Assembly: GCA_947630025.1 (NCBI GenBank)
Contig: CANRFZ010000004.1
Location: forward strand, 110,738-174,737
Length of the DNA: 64,000 nucleotides
Direction of reading: 5' to 3'
DNA from: an uncultured Lachnospiraceae bacterium
Lineage (GTDB): Bacteria; Bacillota; Clostridia; Lachnospirales; Lachnospiraceae
Shown here: positions 8,357-16,734 of the stretch, piece after piece
How positions within the stretch are numbered: position 1 is the first letter of the stretch
Layout: each line of letters opens with the position of its first letter
The notes under the pieces: model-generated
What the model was told of the DNA's origin: nothing
The model's database searches: none
What the model saw: only the letters and a program-made list of their open reading frames with translations
Translations under genes and position numbers: made by a program

Positions 8357-10144
8357 TCATCTATCCTTAATCATCAATTCTTTGTATTCGTCTTCCGGCA
8401 GGAACGGATACATATCCTGCAGCGCAGGCGTGAGCATTTTGCCGTTCTCGTCCAGTCGGGACATCACGCGCGGCATAACAGGATCGTCAAAGCGCTGTTC
8501 TATCTCCAGCAGCACCCGTTCTTTACTTCCGGTCAGCCATTTCACGCTTTCCTCCACTTCCGCATTGGAAGCGCATTTCCTGTACGCAAAGCCGAAAGTA
8601 TCCGCAACTTTGGCAAAATCCGGAAAGCTGACGCCCGTATCCGGCGTGCAGCCGATGTAAGCGCCTGCGAAGAAATTCTTGCTCGTCTGCCGGATGGCTC
8701 CGTAGCCCTCGTTGGAAAAGATCACGAGGCTGACCGGCAGGTCGTTCTGCACGATCGTCTGCAGCTCCTGCAGATTCATCATCACACTGCCGTCACCGGT
8801 GATACAGTACACTTTCCGGCCGGAAGCCACCGCCGCCCCGATTGCCGCCGGCAGATCATATCCCATGGAGCCGCAGGTATAGTTGGTCAGTGTCCGCTGC
8901 CCCGCATACTGCACGCCGACCTGCAGCTTCGCCGTGTTCGCGGTATTGTTGCCCAGCGCCAGTATGCTGTCATGTTCCTCGTACTGCTGAAATATTTTCC
9001 AGAAATAATAGGAACATACCCGCTCGTCCATCGCGATCTGCTCTGCCGCCTCAAACGGCGTAAACCTGTTTTTCAGCATATTACAGTAGTCCAGCCAAAC
9101 TTGCGGAGCTTCCACCGCGCAGTCCATGTGCAGCAATACATTCATCACTTCCCGCACATCGCCGTGCAGGAATCTGCTGATTCGCAGCCCCGGTTTTCTG
9201 CTCTCGGCCTCGTCCGCATCTACCATAATGATCTTGGCATCCGGCGCGAACGCCTCCTGATTGAATCCTGTCTGGCGGAATCCCAGACTGTTTCCCAATG
9301 TCAGAATCACATCCGCATTCTGCAGGATAAAATTGCCTGTACGCGGCCCAACATTACCGGAAGTTCCATAATATAACGGATGCTCGGTATACAGATTGTC
9401 CGCAACCCATGAACCGCCTATCACAGGAACGCCCATGCGCTCTGCCAGCTCTGCAAACAGGCTCCGGCTCCCGCTGCTGATAATGCCCGATCCGCCCAGA
9501 ATACACGGCCTGTCCGCCTGCCGCAGCAGATCGATGATACCCTGCGCATCCGCCATACTGACTGCCGGCACGCTGCTGGGCGTCTCCTCCGCCGCATACA
9601 GTTCCCCTGCCTCTACTCTGGCGTTCTGGATGTCCTGCGGCACATCGATCCATACCGGCCCTCTCCGGCCATCCAGCGCTATCCGGATAGCCTTAATCAG
9701 TTCTCTCCTGACCGCCAGAGGATCGGTCAGCATCACGGCATATTTGGTCATATTTTTTACCGCAGGAATGATCTCAAATTCCTGAATGCCCCTGTACCTG
9801 AGCGGCAGACCGGATTTGGGAACGGAGATTTCATACCGCACCTGCCCCGACAATACGATCATCGGCAGACTGTCCTGCCATGCGCCCATCACACCGGTCA
9901 GGGTATTCGTAGCGCCCGGGCCGCTGGTGACGCAGACCGCCGCCATTCTGCCGCTATATCTGGCGTAGGCTTCCGCTGCCATGGCACACGCCTGTTCGTG
10001 GTGGTTGAAATACTTGTGTATTCCGTCACAGACCAGCAGTGCGTTGTCTAGGTGCATCGCGCCGCCGCCCACCACGGCGAAACAGTCGGTAATCCCATAT
10101 TCCACCAGTGTATCCATGATGATGTCTGCTACTCTCTTACCCAT
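8357..10144 (-). CDS. Thiamine diphosphate-dependent enzyme, acetolactate synthase-like
   Basis: A 595-aa three-domain ThDP enzyme of the acetohydroxyacid synthase superfamily. The cofactor-activating Glu is in HHEQACAMAAEAY (Glu50), and the ThDP/Mg motif GDGSVMMN...SNEGYG lies in the C-terminal domain. The start MGKRVADIIM and the GGGAMHLD loop near residues 26-33 are nearly repeated in the right-operon paralogue (14925-16691). A biosynthetic IlvB is unlikely: there is no small subunit gene and the surroundings are purely sugar genes. By analogy with YerE-type enzymes it may add a two-carbon unit from pyruvate to a keto-sugar nucleotide, but this is inference. One such paralogue sits in each of the two operons that the invertible promoter can reach. 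Confidence 0.85.
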   Translation of the reverse strand: MGKRVADIIMDTLVEYGITDCFAVVGGGAMHLDNALLVCDGIHKYFNHHEQACAMAAEAYARYSGRMAAVCVTSGPGATNTLTGVMGAWQDSLPMIVLSGQVRYEISVPKSGLPLRYRGIQEFEIIPAVKNMTKYAVMLTDPLAVRRELIKAIRIALDGRRGPVWIDVPQDIQNARVEAGELYAAEETPSSVPAVSMADAQGIIDLLRQADRPCILGGSGIISSGSRSLFAELAERMGVPVIGGSWVADNLYTEHPLYYGTSGNVGPRTGNFILQNADVILTLGNSLGFRQTGFNQEAFAPDAKIIMVDADEAESRKPGLRISRFLHGDVREVMNVLLHMDCAVEAPQVWLDYCNMLKNRFTPFEAAEQIAMDERVCSYYFWKIFQQYEEHDSILALGNNTANTAKLQVGVQYAGQRTLTNYTCGSMGYDLPAAIGAAVASGRKVYCITGDGSVMMNLQELQTIVQNDLPVSLVIFSNEGYGAIRQTSKNFFAGAYIGCTPDTGVSFPDFAKVADTFGFAYRKCASNAEVEESVKWLTGSKERVLLEIEQRFDDPVMPRVMSRLDENGKMLTPALQDMYPFLPEDEYKELMIKDR

Positions 10145-10153
10145 TGTTCCGCC

Positions 10154-11206
10154 CTATACGTTTAATTTCTTTCTCATAGACTCCAGTTCTTCCAGCTGGC
10201 CCATATCCATATAGGCGTCTTCCTCTACCACGTACACGCCTATTTTGGCTCCCCGCCGTCTGGAATCGTCAACCAGCTCCGGAAAAGATATATTTTCCCC
10301 ATGCGGCATCCGCCGCAGAAGGTCATGATCGACGACATACATACCGGTATTGATCAGATAGTCCATCTCCGGCTTTTCCCGCATGGCTTCATACTGGCCG
10401 CCGCCGTCGCACACCACCACGCCGTAAGGCACTTTCTGGCGATATTTAGCGGCTACCATTGTGATATAGTTTTTTTCTCTCTGATGATAGTTGTATATTT
10501 CAGCGTAGTCGGCATCTATGATAATGTCGCAGTTGATCAGAAAAAAATCCTGCTTTATTCTGTCTTCCAGCAGATACAGGCCGCCGCCTGTCCCTAACGG
10601 CTGCGCTTCTTCGATATAGGTGATCTGATAATTCTTGTGCACACTGTTGTAGTACGCCTGAATCATATCCTTTTTATGATTCACGATAAAATAAAACTGT
10701 CCGCAGCCAAACTCCACAAAATTATTGACGATACGCTCCGAGATCGGGATATCGCCGACCGGAATGAGCGCTTTCGGCAGAATCTTCGTATACGGATATA
10801 ACCTTGTTCCTCTGCCTCCGGCCATCATCACCACAGGGCAAGCCAGCGTACACGCCCGGCGCACACGGCGGCCGTTTCTAAACACCACCTCGACGACCTC
10901 CTGATTGTAATTGACGATCGGCAGGGAATAAATCTCTGTGCGTTCAAACACCGCGTCGATTTTCTCTTTCTCATAGCGGGTTAGGTATTGAGGGGTACTG
11001 CTGGCAATTTTTCGCACCGGCAGGCTCATGTCTCCCTCCTGCAGAACGAAACGCCGCACGTCGCCATCCGAAACCGACGCGGTCAGCTTGCCGTTATTGA
11101 CGACATAGATCACCTTGCATCTGACACGCTCCAACTGTGCCACGGCGCTTCTGATATTACTGTTCTCATCAATCAGAATATCTTCCAACTGCATAGACTC
11201 ACCCAT
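10154..11206 (-). CDS. ptmE: CBS-domain sugar-phosphate nucleotidyltransferase (PtmE-like)
   Basis: A 350-aa protein with two CBS motifs in the first ~115 residues and a nucleotidyltransferase domain beginning VVMMAGGRGTRLYPYT (signature at 129-140) with LPKALIPVGD. This architecture is that of PtmE in the Campylobacter legionaminic-acid pathway, which makes GDP-glucosamine from glucosamine-1-phosphate. The CBS pair may sense adenosyl ligands. The nucleotide used here cannot be assigned from sequence. The ATG at 11206 overlaps the stop of the epimerase gene. An ATG at 11194 behind GGGTGAG is an equally possible start. With neuC and neuB in the same operon a legionaminate-type GDP-linked route is plausible, though no 4,6-dehydratase is seen in the left operon. 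Confidence 0.82.
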   Translation of the reverse strand: MGESMQLEDILIDENSNIRSAVAQLERVRCKVIYVVNNGKLTASVSDGDVRRFVLQEGDMSLPVRKIASSTPQYLTRYEKEKIDAVFERTEIYSLPIVNYNQEVVEVVFRNGRRVRRACTLACPVVMMAGGRGTRLYPYTKILPKALIPVGDIPISERIVNNFVEFGCGQFYFIVNHKKDMIQAYYNSVHKNYQITYIEEAQPLGTGGGLYLLEDRIKQDFFLINCDIIIDADYAEIYNYHQREKNYITMVAAKYRQKVPYGVVVCDGGGQYEAMREKPEMDYLINTGMYVVDHDLLRRMPHGENISFPELVDDSRRRGAKIGVYVVEEDAYMDMGQLEELESMRKKLNV

Positions 11207-12095
11207 AAATCAACGACATCACATCTATCTCATCTTCATGCCGCCTGTACCAGTCGTACAACGCTCCCACCGAATCCCTGATATCCGTAAAACGCATCTG
11301 CGGAAGCTCCTTCAGAATCCTGTCATTATTGGCCGTATACTCGTTGGCATAACCTTCCTGACACACGAGGATCGGCTGCGGTGTTCCAGCCGCTTCATTG
11401 ACGAGTTCCGCCAGTGTGTATAAATCAATCCTCTCGCCGCGCACGGCATTGTAAGTATGGTGCTGCGGCTTGTCCAACTGCAGGAACAACTCCAGCATAC
11501 GGCAGAAATCATCTATCCACAGATAGTCGAAATAACAGTTCCGGCGCATGGATAGCGGCAAACCCTTAATCGATTTGCAGCACAGATTGGAAATATACTT
11601 GCTTGGCCAGTGCTCATATTTGCCGAAGATGCCGAACAGACGCAGATTATATATGTTCTCGCTGCACTCTATCATCTGATTCACGGTGTATTTCATCAGT
11701 CCGTACGGATCGACCGGAACCGTGTGCCGCACGATATCGTCCTCCGTCACGGATGCGATCGGAAAACGCTTGTCATACTCCGCGCCCGAACCCGTATAAA
11801 TCATTCTGCCGTACAGGTCGGAATGCACTCGAAAATTGTGAAAAATCCGCAAATTATATTCTAACGACTTCGTACCGTCCTTGTTCTTGTCGATGGCATC
11901 GCCGTATACCGCGAAGTGCAGGACGACATCATAGCATCCCTGCCGCAGACAGGCGGCTACGCTGCGCTCGTCGATGCAGTCCAGTTCTCTGCTCGCAGGC
12001 GCATACACATCATATCCCCGATTCACAAGATATTCTTTTACATTCCGCCCCACGAAGCCGGAGCCGCCCGTAATCAGTATCTTCACACTTTTCAA
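11199..12095 (-). CDS. NAD-dependent epimerase/dehydratase (first gene of left operon)
   Basis: A 298-aa extended short-chain dehydrogenase: nucleotide-binding GGSGFVGRN near the N-terminus and the YxxxK pair in PYGLMKYTVNQ. It acts on a nucleotide sugar, as epimerase, reductase or dehydratase. A paralogue with the same signature order is encoded at 27201-28073. No ATG is suitably placed: the likely start is TTG at 12095 behind AGAAAG, or GTG at 12086; the 27201-28073 paralogue also appears to use TTG. It is the first gene of the left operon and lies only 34 bases from the left recombination site, so after inversion the mobile promoter would transcribe it with a leader of about 70 bases. In the present orientation no promoter for it was found. 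Confidence 0.85.
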   Translation of the reverse strand: MKSVKILITGGSGFVGRNVKEYLVNRGYDVYAPASRELDCIDERSVAACLRQGCYDVVLHFAVYGDAIDKNKDGTKSLEYNLRIFHNFRVHSDLYGRMIYTGSGAEYDKRFPIASVTEDDIVRHTVPVDPYGLMKYTVNQMIECSENIYNLRLFGIFGKYEHWPSKYISNLCCKSIKGLPLSMRRNCYFDYLWIDDFCRMLELFLQLDKPQHHTYNAVRGERIDLYTLAELVNEAAGTPQPILVCQEGYANEYTANNDRILKELPQMRFTDIRDSVGALYDWYRRHEDEIDVMSLIYG

Positions 12096-12128
12096 ATCAG
12101 CTTTCTGTCAACGAAATTGTCGGTTTGA

Positions 12129-12160
12129 TGAGAAAACATTCTGTGCAAAATGTTTTCTTC
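12129..12160 (+). repeat. Left inverted recombination site
   Basis: Arms TGAGAAAACATT and AATGTTTTCTTC flank the 8-base spacer CTGTGCAA. The arms are mutual inverted repeats at 10 of 12 positions. The right half plus spacer is repeated exactly, inverted, at 12932-12952. Confidence 0.85.
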
Positions 12161-12216
12161 GCGCGCAAAAGGGCGGATAATGGCAGTACGACTGTAACTT
12201 ACAAAGGAGGAAGCAT

Positions 12217-12798
12217 ATGAGTACAACACAGCCACTGAAAAACATTGACGAGATTGAAGAACTGAAACGGTATTTCCTGCGGAGGGGAGAGATAAGGAAT
12301 TATGTGCTGGTTACGCTGGGGATCAACACGGCGCTGCGGATCAGCGACCTGCTGCAGGTGGTCTGGAAGGATGTGTATGATTTCAGGTTTGAACGTGTCA
12401 GGCAGCACATGACTATTGTCGAACACAAAACCGGCAAAACGGCAAATGTTTATCTTAATCACCACTGCGCGGAAGCATTGGAGATGCTGAAAACGCATCT
12501 GAAACGAGAGATCCAAGACTGTGAATATGTATTTCGGAGCCGCGTCGGTGCAAACAAGCCCATCAGCAGAAACCGCGCCTATGTGATTATCAAGAATGCC
12601 TGCCTTGAACTGGGGTACGAAGGAACGCTGAGCTGCCATTCCCTGCGCAAAACGTTTGGCTATCACGCATGGAAACAAGGGACATCCCCGGCGGTTCTCA
12701 TGTCAATCTATAACCACTCCTCCATGAAAATCACCATGCGCTACCTCTCCATTGAGCAGGACGACAAGGATGATGTCTACAAGACTGTCATGTTGTGA
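12217..12798 (+). CDS. Tyrosine recombinase (invertase, FimB/FimE-size)
   Basis: A 193-aa site-specific recombinase made of the catalytic domain almost alone. The catalytic set can be seen: Arg41 in TALRISDLL, Lys71/Lys74 in HKTGK, His141 and Arg144 in HSLRKTFGYHAW, His167 in YNHSS and nucleophile Tyr176 in TMRYLSI. The N-terminal core-binding domain of phage integrases is missing, as in the ~200-aa FimB/FimE inverters. A strong AAAGGAGG precedes ATG 12217. It lies entirely inside the segment flanked by inverted sites, so it would flip with it, and it is the obvious candidate to recombine those sites. No clear promoter of its own was found; a GATAAT near 12176 lacks a good -35. Confidence 0.92.
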   Translation: MSTTQPLKNIDEIEELKRYFLRRGEIRNYVLVTLGINTALRISDLLQVVWKDVYDFRFERVRQHMTIVEHKTGKTANVYLNHHCAEALEMLKTHLKREIQDCEYVFRSRVGANKPISRNRAYVIIKNACLELGYEGTLSCHSLRKTFGYHAWKQGTSPAVLMSIYNHSSMKITMRYLSIEQDDKDDVYKTVML

Positions 12799-12856
12799 CG
12801 CGCAGCACCGGCGAGAGCTGCAGAATTTCCGTTGCGGAAAGGCTGATCGAGGCAGG

Positions 12857-12886
12857 CTGATCCGGGCAGTGATCAGGGCAGTTTTT
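12857..12886 (+). terminator. Possible weak terminator after the recombinase
   Basis: CTGATC and GATCAG form a 6-bp stem with an 8-base loop, followed by GGCAG and five T. It lies between the recombinase and the outward promoter and may insulate them. The stem is short and its distance to the T run is not ideal. Confidence 0.35.
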
Positions 12887-12893
12887 AAAATTC

Positions 12894-12922
12894 TTGCAAT
12901 ACCCCTGACTTTGTACTATAAT
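12894..12922 (+). promoter_or_regulatory. Outward sigma-A promoter inside the invertible segment
   Basis: TTGCAA (12894-12899), a 17-base spacer and a perfect TATAAT (12917-12922). Predicted transcription starts near 12929, just inside the right recombination site, about 90 bases before the NeuB-like ATG at 13018. In this orientation it drives the right operon; inverted, it would drive the left. The same TTGCAA-17-TATAAT arrangement occurs at 60479-60507. Confidence 0.8.
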
Positions 12923-12933
12923 AAAATAGCTGC

Positions 12934-12965
12934 GAAGAAAACATTTTGCACAAAAAGTTATCTTC
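12934..12965 (-). repeat. Right inverted recombination site
   Basis: Arms GAAGAAAACATT and AAAGTTATCTTC flank the 8-base spacer TTGCACAA. Reversed, the spacer reads TTGTGCAA, one base different from the left spacer CTGTGCAA. The inner half is the exact inverse of the left site; the outer half is more diverged. Confidence 0.85.
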
Positions 12966-13017
12966 ACGCGGCGGCACAGGCCGGCGGGGACGCGCGCCGG
13001 ACGGAGGGAAAGGGACC

Positions 13018-13842
13018 ATGCACACATTCATCACTGCCGAGATCGGCATCAACCACAACGGGGACTTGGGACTGGCCAAAAAACTGATCGACGCGGCAGC
13101 CGTGGCGGGCTGCGACGCGGTGAAGTTCCAGAAGCGCACCGTTGACACCGTATATACGAAGGAATACCTTGACAGCCCGCGGAAAAGCCCGTGGGGAGAG
13201 ACCCAGCGCGCCCAGAAGGAAGGGCTGGAGTTCGGGAAAGAGGAGTATGACGAGATCGACCGCTACTGCCGGGAAAAGGGGATCGAGTGGTATGCGTCGG
13301 CATGGGACGCCGGCTCCCAGAAATTCCTGCGGCAGTATGGCTGCAAATATAATAAGGTGGCCTCGGCCATGCTGACCAACGAGGAGCTGCTGGAAGAAAT
13401 CGCCGGGGAGGGGAAGTACACGTTCATCGCCACGGGGATGAGCACCTTCGGGGAGATCGACCGCGCGGTGGAGGTCTTTAAAAAGCACGGCTGCCCTTTC
13501 GAGCTGATGCACTGCAACAGCACCTATCCCATGCCCATGGAGGAGGCGAACCTGAAGCTGATCGGCGTGCTGGCACAGAGGCACGGCTGCAGGGCGGGCT
13601 ACAGCGGGCATGAGGCCGGGACGCTGGTGAGCACCTGCGCGGTGGCGGCGGGGGCTTCCTCCATAGAGCGCCACATCACGCTGGACAGGACGATGTACGG
13701 CTCGGACCAGAAGGCCTCCATAGAGCCCTATGAACTGTGCGCGCTGGTAAAGGCCATACGGGACGTGGAAAAAGTGATGGGCACGGGGGAGAAAGCCTTA
13801 AGCGCGGCGGAGGAAGAAGTCAGGAAAAAACTGAGGGGATAG
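13018..13842 (+). CDS. NeuB-family synthase lacking the SAF domain
   Basis: A 274-aa PEP-condensing synthase of the NeuB family: FITAEIGINHNGDLGLAKKL at the start, then DAVKFQKR, ASAWD, STGMS-like ATGMST, MHCNSTYPMP and SDQKASIEP. It ends right after the barrel (about residue 270), whereas NeuB proteins continue with a SAF domain to ~340 residues; the left-operon NeuB has it. ATG 13018 was preferred because GGAGGGAAAGGG precedes it; upstream open frame runs into the recombination site. It is the first gene of the right operon and is followed by a phosphatase-isomerase fusion, an order recalling the Kdo pathway (isomerase, aldolase, phosphatase). Its sugar acceptor is unknown. Confidence 0.85.
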   Translation: MHTFITAEIGINHNGDLGLAKKLIDAAAVAGCDAVKFQKRTVDTVYTKEYLDSPRKSPWGETQRAQKEGLEFGKEEYDEIDRYCREKGIEWYASAWDAGSQKFLRQYGCKYNKVASAMLTNEELLEEIAGEGKYTFIATGMSTFGEIDRAVEVFKKHGCPFELMHCNSTYPMPMEEANLKLIGVLAQRHGCRAGYSGHEAGTLVSTCAVAAGASSIERHITLDRTMYGSDQKASIEPYELCALVKAIRDVEKVMGTGEKALSAAEEEVRKKLRG

Positions 13843-13861
13843 GAAGGGATAAGCCTGGACG

Positions 13862-14932
13862 ATGATAGAACTGATCGTATTGGACATAGACGGCGTGGTC
13901 ACGGACGGCTCCGTCATCATCGACTCTGACGGGAAGGAACAGAAGCAGGTCAACTTAAAGGACATCGACGCCATATTTGAGCTGCACCGCAGGGGATACA
14001 AGCTGGCGGCGGTCACCGGGGAGGAGACGGAGATCGTCGGCTACTTCGAGAAGCGCTTCCCGTGGGAATATTTCTACCGGGGGAGCAGGACGAAGAAGGA
14101 GACCATGAGGCAGATCGAGGAAGGCAGCGGCATAAGCCGGGAGCACATCTGCTATGTGGGGGACGGCAAGTACGACGTGGAGCCCCTGTCCTATGCAGGG
14201 CTCGGGGTGTGCCCCGCCAATGCCATAGACAGGGCGAAGGCCGCCGCGGACATCATCCTGCAGAACGACGGCGGGAAGGGGTGCCTCTGGGAGCTGGTCT
14301 CGTTATTGGAGAAGTACAATGACCCGGCCTGCGCCCACAGCTACTTTTTGGGGAGGCTGGAGGAGCACACAGGCATCTTTAAGAAGCTGGCGTCCGACCG
14401 GGAGCTGGCGGACACGGTCATGGCGGCTGCGGAGAGGCTGGCAGGCATCCTGGAGGCCGGAGGGCGGTTGTACCTGTTCGGCAACGGCGGGAGCGCCGCG
14501 GATGCGCAGCACATCGCGACGGAGTTCATCAGCCGTTTCTATAAGGAGAGGCCGGGGCTCAACGCGGAGGCGCTGACGGTGAACACGTCCACGCTGACGG
14601 CGGTGGGGAATGACTACGGCTACGAGAGGGTGTTTGCGAGGCAGCTGGAGGCGAAGGCCGAGGCCGGGGACATGGCCGTGGGGATCAGCACCAGCGGGCG
14701 GTCCGTGAACGTGCTGGAGGGGCTGCGGTATGCGCGCCGCAACGGGCTGGTTACGGTCCTCCTGACGGGAGGCTATGAGAACCCGGAGACTGCGGACACA
14801 GCGGAGTATGTGGTCAGGGTGCCGTCGTTAATCACGCCGAGGATACAGGAGGCGCATATCTTCATCGGCCATGTGATGGCGGAGTATGTGGAGCACAGGT
14901 TGTTTGGAGATAAAAGCAGGAAAGATGATTAA
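13862..14932 (+). CDS. Fusion: KdsC-like HAD phosphatase + GmhA-like SIS isomerase
   Basis: A 356-aa two-domain protein. Residues 1-150 are a KdsC-type HAD phosphatase: LDIDGVVTDG with Asp8/Asp10, VTGEE, and a GDGKYD motif near 100-105. Residues ~160-350 are a GmhA-type sugar isomerase: LFGNGGSAADAQHIATEF near 205-222, VNTST, GISTSGRS and the C-terminal EAHIFIGH. KdsC releases phosphate from an ulosonic acid-8-phosphate and GmhA isomerises sedoheptulose-7-phosphate to a heptose-7-phosphate. Joining them in one chain beside a NeuB-like synthase suggests production of an unusual ulosonic or heptose-derived acid (inference). The gene is very GC-rich compared with the genes after 16.7 kb. Its stop overlaps the next start by 8 bases. 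Confidence 0.88.
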   Translation: MIELIVLDIDGVVTDGSVIIDSDGKEQKQVNLKDIDAIFELHRRGYKLAAVTGEETEIVGYFEKRFPWEYFYRGSRTKKETMRQIEEGSGISREHICYVGDGKYDVEPLSYAGLGVCPANAIDRAKAAADIILQNDGGKGCLWELVSLLEKYNDPACAHSYFLGRLEEHTGIFKKLASDRELADTVMAAAERLAGILEAGGRLYLFGNGGSAADAQHIATEFISRFYKERPGLNAEALTVNTSTLTAVGNDYGYERVFARQLEAKAEAGDMAVGISTSGRSVNVLEGLRYARRNGLVTVLLTGGYENPETADTAEYVVRVPSLITPRIQEAHIFIGHVMAEYVEHRLFGDKSRKDD

Positions 14933-16691
14933 ACTATCGGATTATGTATTTGCATTCTTAAAGGCCAAAGGAATCCGGCACGCATTCATGCTGCCGGGCG
15001 GCGGCGCCATGCACCTTGACGACTCCCTGGGGCGTTCCGGGATCGAATATACCTGCTTCCTGCATGAGCAGGCCGCGGCGATAGCTGCCGAGGCATATGC
15101 CCAGCACACCAACACGCCGGGGCTGGTGCTCGTGACTTCCGGGCCGGGAGCGACCAATGCCATTACGGGCGTGGCGGCAGGCTGGATCGATTCCACGCCC
15201 ATGATCATCATTTCCGGGCAGTCGAAGCGGAGCGATCTCGTGGGGGACAAGGGCGTGCGCCAGACCGGTTCGCAGGAGGTGCAGATCGTGCCCATGGTGA
15301 AGCCCGTCACGAAATACGCGGTGCAGGTTCTGGAGCCCGAAAAGATCCGTTACCATCTGGAACGCGCCTGGCATGAGGCAGGCACCGGGCGGCCCGGCCC
15401 CGTCTGGCTGGACATCCCGCTGGACGTGCAGGCCGTGGTGCTGGATGAGGATGACCTTACCGGCTATGAGCCGGACAGGCGGGAAAGCTGCGATATTTCC
15501 GCTGCAGTCAGGACAACGGCGGAACTGCTGGAGAAATCGGAGAAGCCCCTGTTCCTAGCCGGGAACGGAATCAAGCTGGCGGGTGCGGAAGACCTTCTGT
15601 ACCGCCTGTTAGGGAAACTGCAGATCCCCGTGGAGACCACATGGAAGGCCATAGACCTGTTCGGCGAGGATGACCCCCTGTATGCCGGGCATCCGGGCAT
15701 CATGGGCGACAGGGGTGCCAACCTGATCCTGCAGGAGGCGGACCTGCTCCTGTCCGTGGGCTGCCGCCTGGACACCAGCGTCACGGCATTCAACGACAGG
15801 AATTTCGGCAGGTGCGCGAAGAAAGTCATCGTGGACATCGATCCGCATGAAATCGCCAGAATGGACATGGATATGGAGGCATACGCCGCGTGCGACGCGG
15901 GAGATTTCCTGCAGGCTCTGCTGGAGTTTACGGAAACGGACGGCACTGCCCAGAATTCAGGAGAGGCCGGCGGGAAACGCAGGGCATGGCTCTCCCGCTG
16001 CCATGAGCTGCGGCAGAAATACCCCGTCGTCACGCAGGCGCACAGGGAGGCGGAGGGATATGTAAGCGCCTACTACTTCATCGGGGAACTGTGCAGGCTG
16101 CTGCGGGAAGACGACGTGGTCGTGCCGGAGAGCTCGGGCGGCGCGGGCGAGATCACCTATCAGGCGTTCCGGCTGAAGAAAGGCCAGAAGATGAAGAACG
16201 CGGCGGGGCTCGGCTCGATGGGGTTCGGGCTGCCCTATGCGATCGGTTCCTGTATTGCGAATGGCAGGCGGCGGACCATCCTGATCAACGGCGACGGTGC
16301 CTTCCAGCTGAACATCCAGGAACTGGAGACCCTGCACAGGCTGCGCCTCCCCGTCAAGATGTTTATCTGGAACAACGGCGGCTATGCCAGCATCCGCGCC
16401 ATGCAGCGGAACAACTTTGAAGGGCGCTACGTGGCGAGCGATGCGGGGAGCGGCCTGACGATGCCTGATATTTCCAAGGTGGCGCAGGCGTACGGCTTTA
16501 AGAGCTGCCGGATACAGGACAATGCTGAACTGGACAGGGTGCTGCCGGAGATCATGAAGGACGACGAGCCGGTCCTGTGCGAGCTGATGGTGCTGCCGGA
16601 GGAGACGGTGTCGCCCCGGGTAAAGGCTGTCGTTGGTGAGGACGGCAGGATGACGTCCGGGCCGCTGGAAAAAATGTGGCCGTATCTATAG
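14925..16691 (+). CDS. Thiamine diphosphate-dependent enzyme, acetolactate synthase-like (right operon)
   Basis: A 588-aa ThDP enzyme paralogous to 8357-10144. Catalytic Glu48 lies in FLHEQAAAIAAEAYAQ, the PGGGAMHLDD loop near 24-33 matches the paralogue, and the cofactor motif GDGAFQLNIQEL...WNNGGYAS lies in the last domain. ATG 14925 was chosen because AGGAAAG precedes it and it overlaps the isomerase stop. Like its partner it probably forms a carbon-carbon bond from pyruvate, or another 2-keto acid, onto a sugar (inference). One such enzyme in each of two alternatively promoted operons suggests parallel pathways yielding different branched sugars. Composition is GC-rich, like 13018-14932. 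Confidence 0.85.
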   Translation: MIKLSDYVFAFLKAKGIRHAFMLPGGGAMHLDDSLGRSGIEYTCFLHEQAAAIAAEAYAQHTNTPGLVLVTSGPGATNAITGVAAGWIDSTPMIIISGQSKRSDLVGDKGVRQTGSQEVQIVPMVKPVTKYAVQVLEPEKIRYHLERAWHEAGTGRPGPVWLDIPLDVQAVVLDEDDLTGYEPDRRESCDISAAVRTTAELLEKSEKPLFLAGNGIKLAGAEDLLYRLLGKLQIPVETTWKAIDLFGEDDPLYAGHPGIMGDRGANLILQEADLLLSVGCRLDTSVTAFNDRNFGRCAKKVIVDIDPHEIARMDMDMEAYAACDAGDFLQALLEFTETDGTAQNSGEAGGKRRAWLSRCHELRQKYPVVTQAHREAEGYVSAYYFIGELCRLLREDDVVVPESSGGAGEITYQAFRLKKGQKMKNAAGLGSMGFGLPYAIGSCIANGRRRTILINGDGAFQLNIQELETLHRLRLPVKMFIWNNGGYASIRAMQRNNFEGRYVASDAGSGLTMPDISKVAQAYGFKSCRIQDNAELDRVLPEIMKDDEPVLCELMVLPEETVSPRVKAVVGEDGRMTSGPLEKMWPYL

Positions 16692-16734
16692 ATACAAGTA
16701 ATGTAATGAAAACTATCAAGAAGGATGATAGATA

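Larger units (their letters stand above)
12129..12965. other. Invertible DNA segment (promoter switch) between divergent operons
   Basis: An 837-bp segment bounded by two recombination sites in inverted orientation, containing the tyrosine recombinase (12217-12798) and an outward promoter (12894-12922). The sites share a perfect 21-base inverted match (12142-12162 and 12932-12952). Each has the architecture expected for a tyrosine recombinase: two 12-base inverted arms around an 8-base spacer, with spacers identical at 7 of 8 positions when one site is reversed. Genes on the left read left and genes on the right read right. In the present orientation the promoter faces right. Inversion would place its -10 at about 12172-12177, reading into the left operon. 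Direct evidence of inversion needs reads from a population. Confidence 0.85.

Noticed and set aside
7541..9376. Open frame of 611 codons on the plus strand
   Set aside because: It lies opposite the formyltransferase-like gene and the C-terminal half of the ThDP enzyme, both of which have clear family motifs. The plus-strand product shows none and has no ribosome-binding site.
12946..13017. Upstream extension of the SAF-less NeuB gene
   Set aside because: The extension would start inside the recombination site. ATG 13018 has a good GGAGG site and aligns with the start of NeuB proteins.
8357..16691. The two ThDP enzymes as branched-chain amino acid IlvB
   Set aside because: No IlvN, IlvC or other branched-chain genes are nearby, and both sit in sugar operons. 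A sugar-directed role is more likely.
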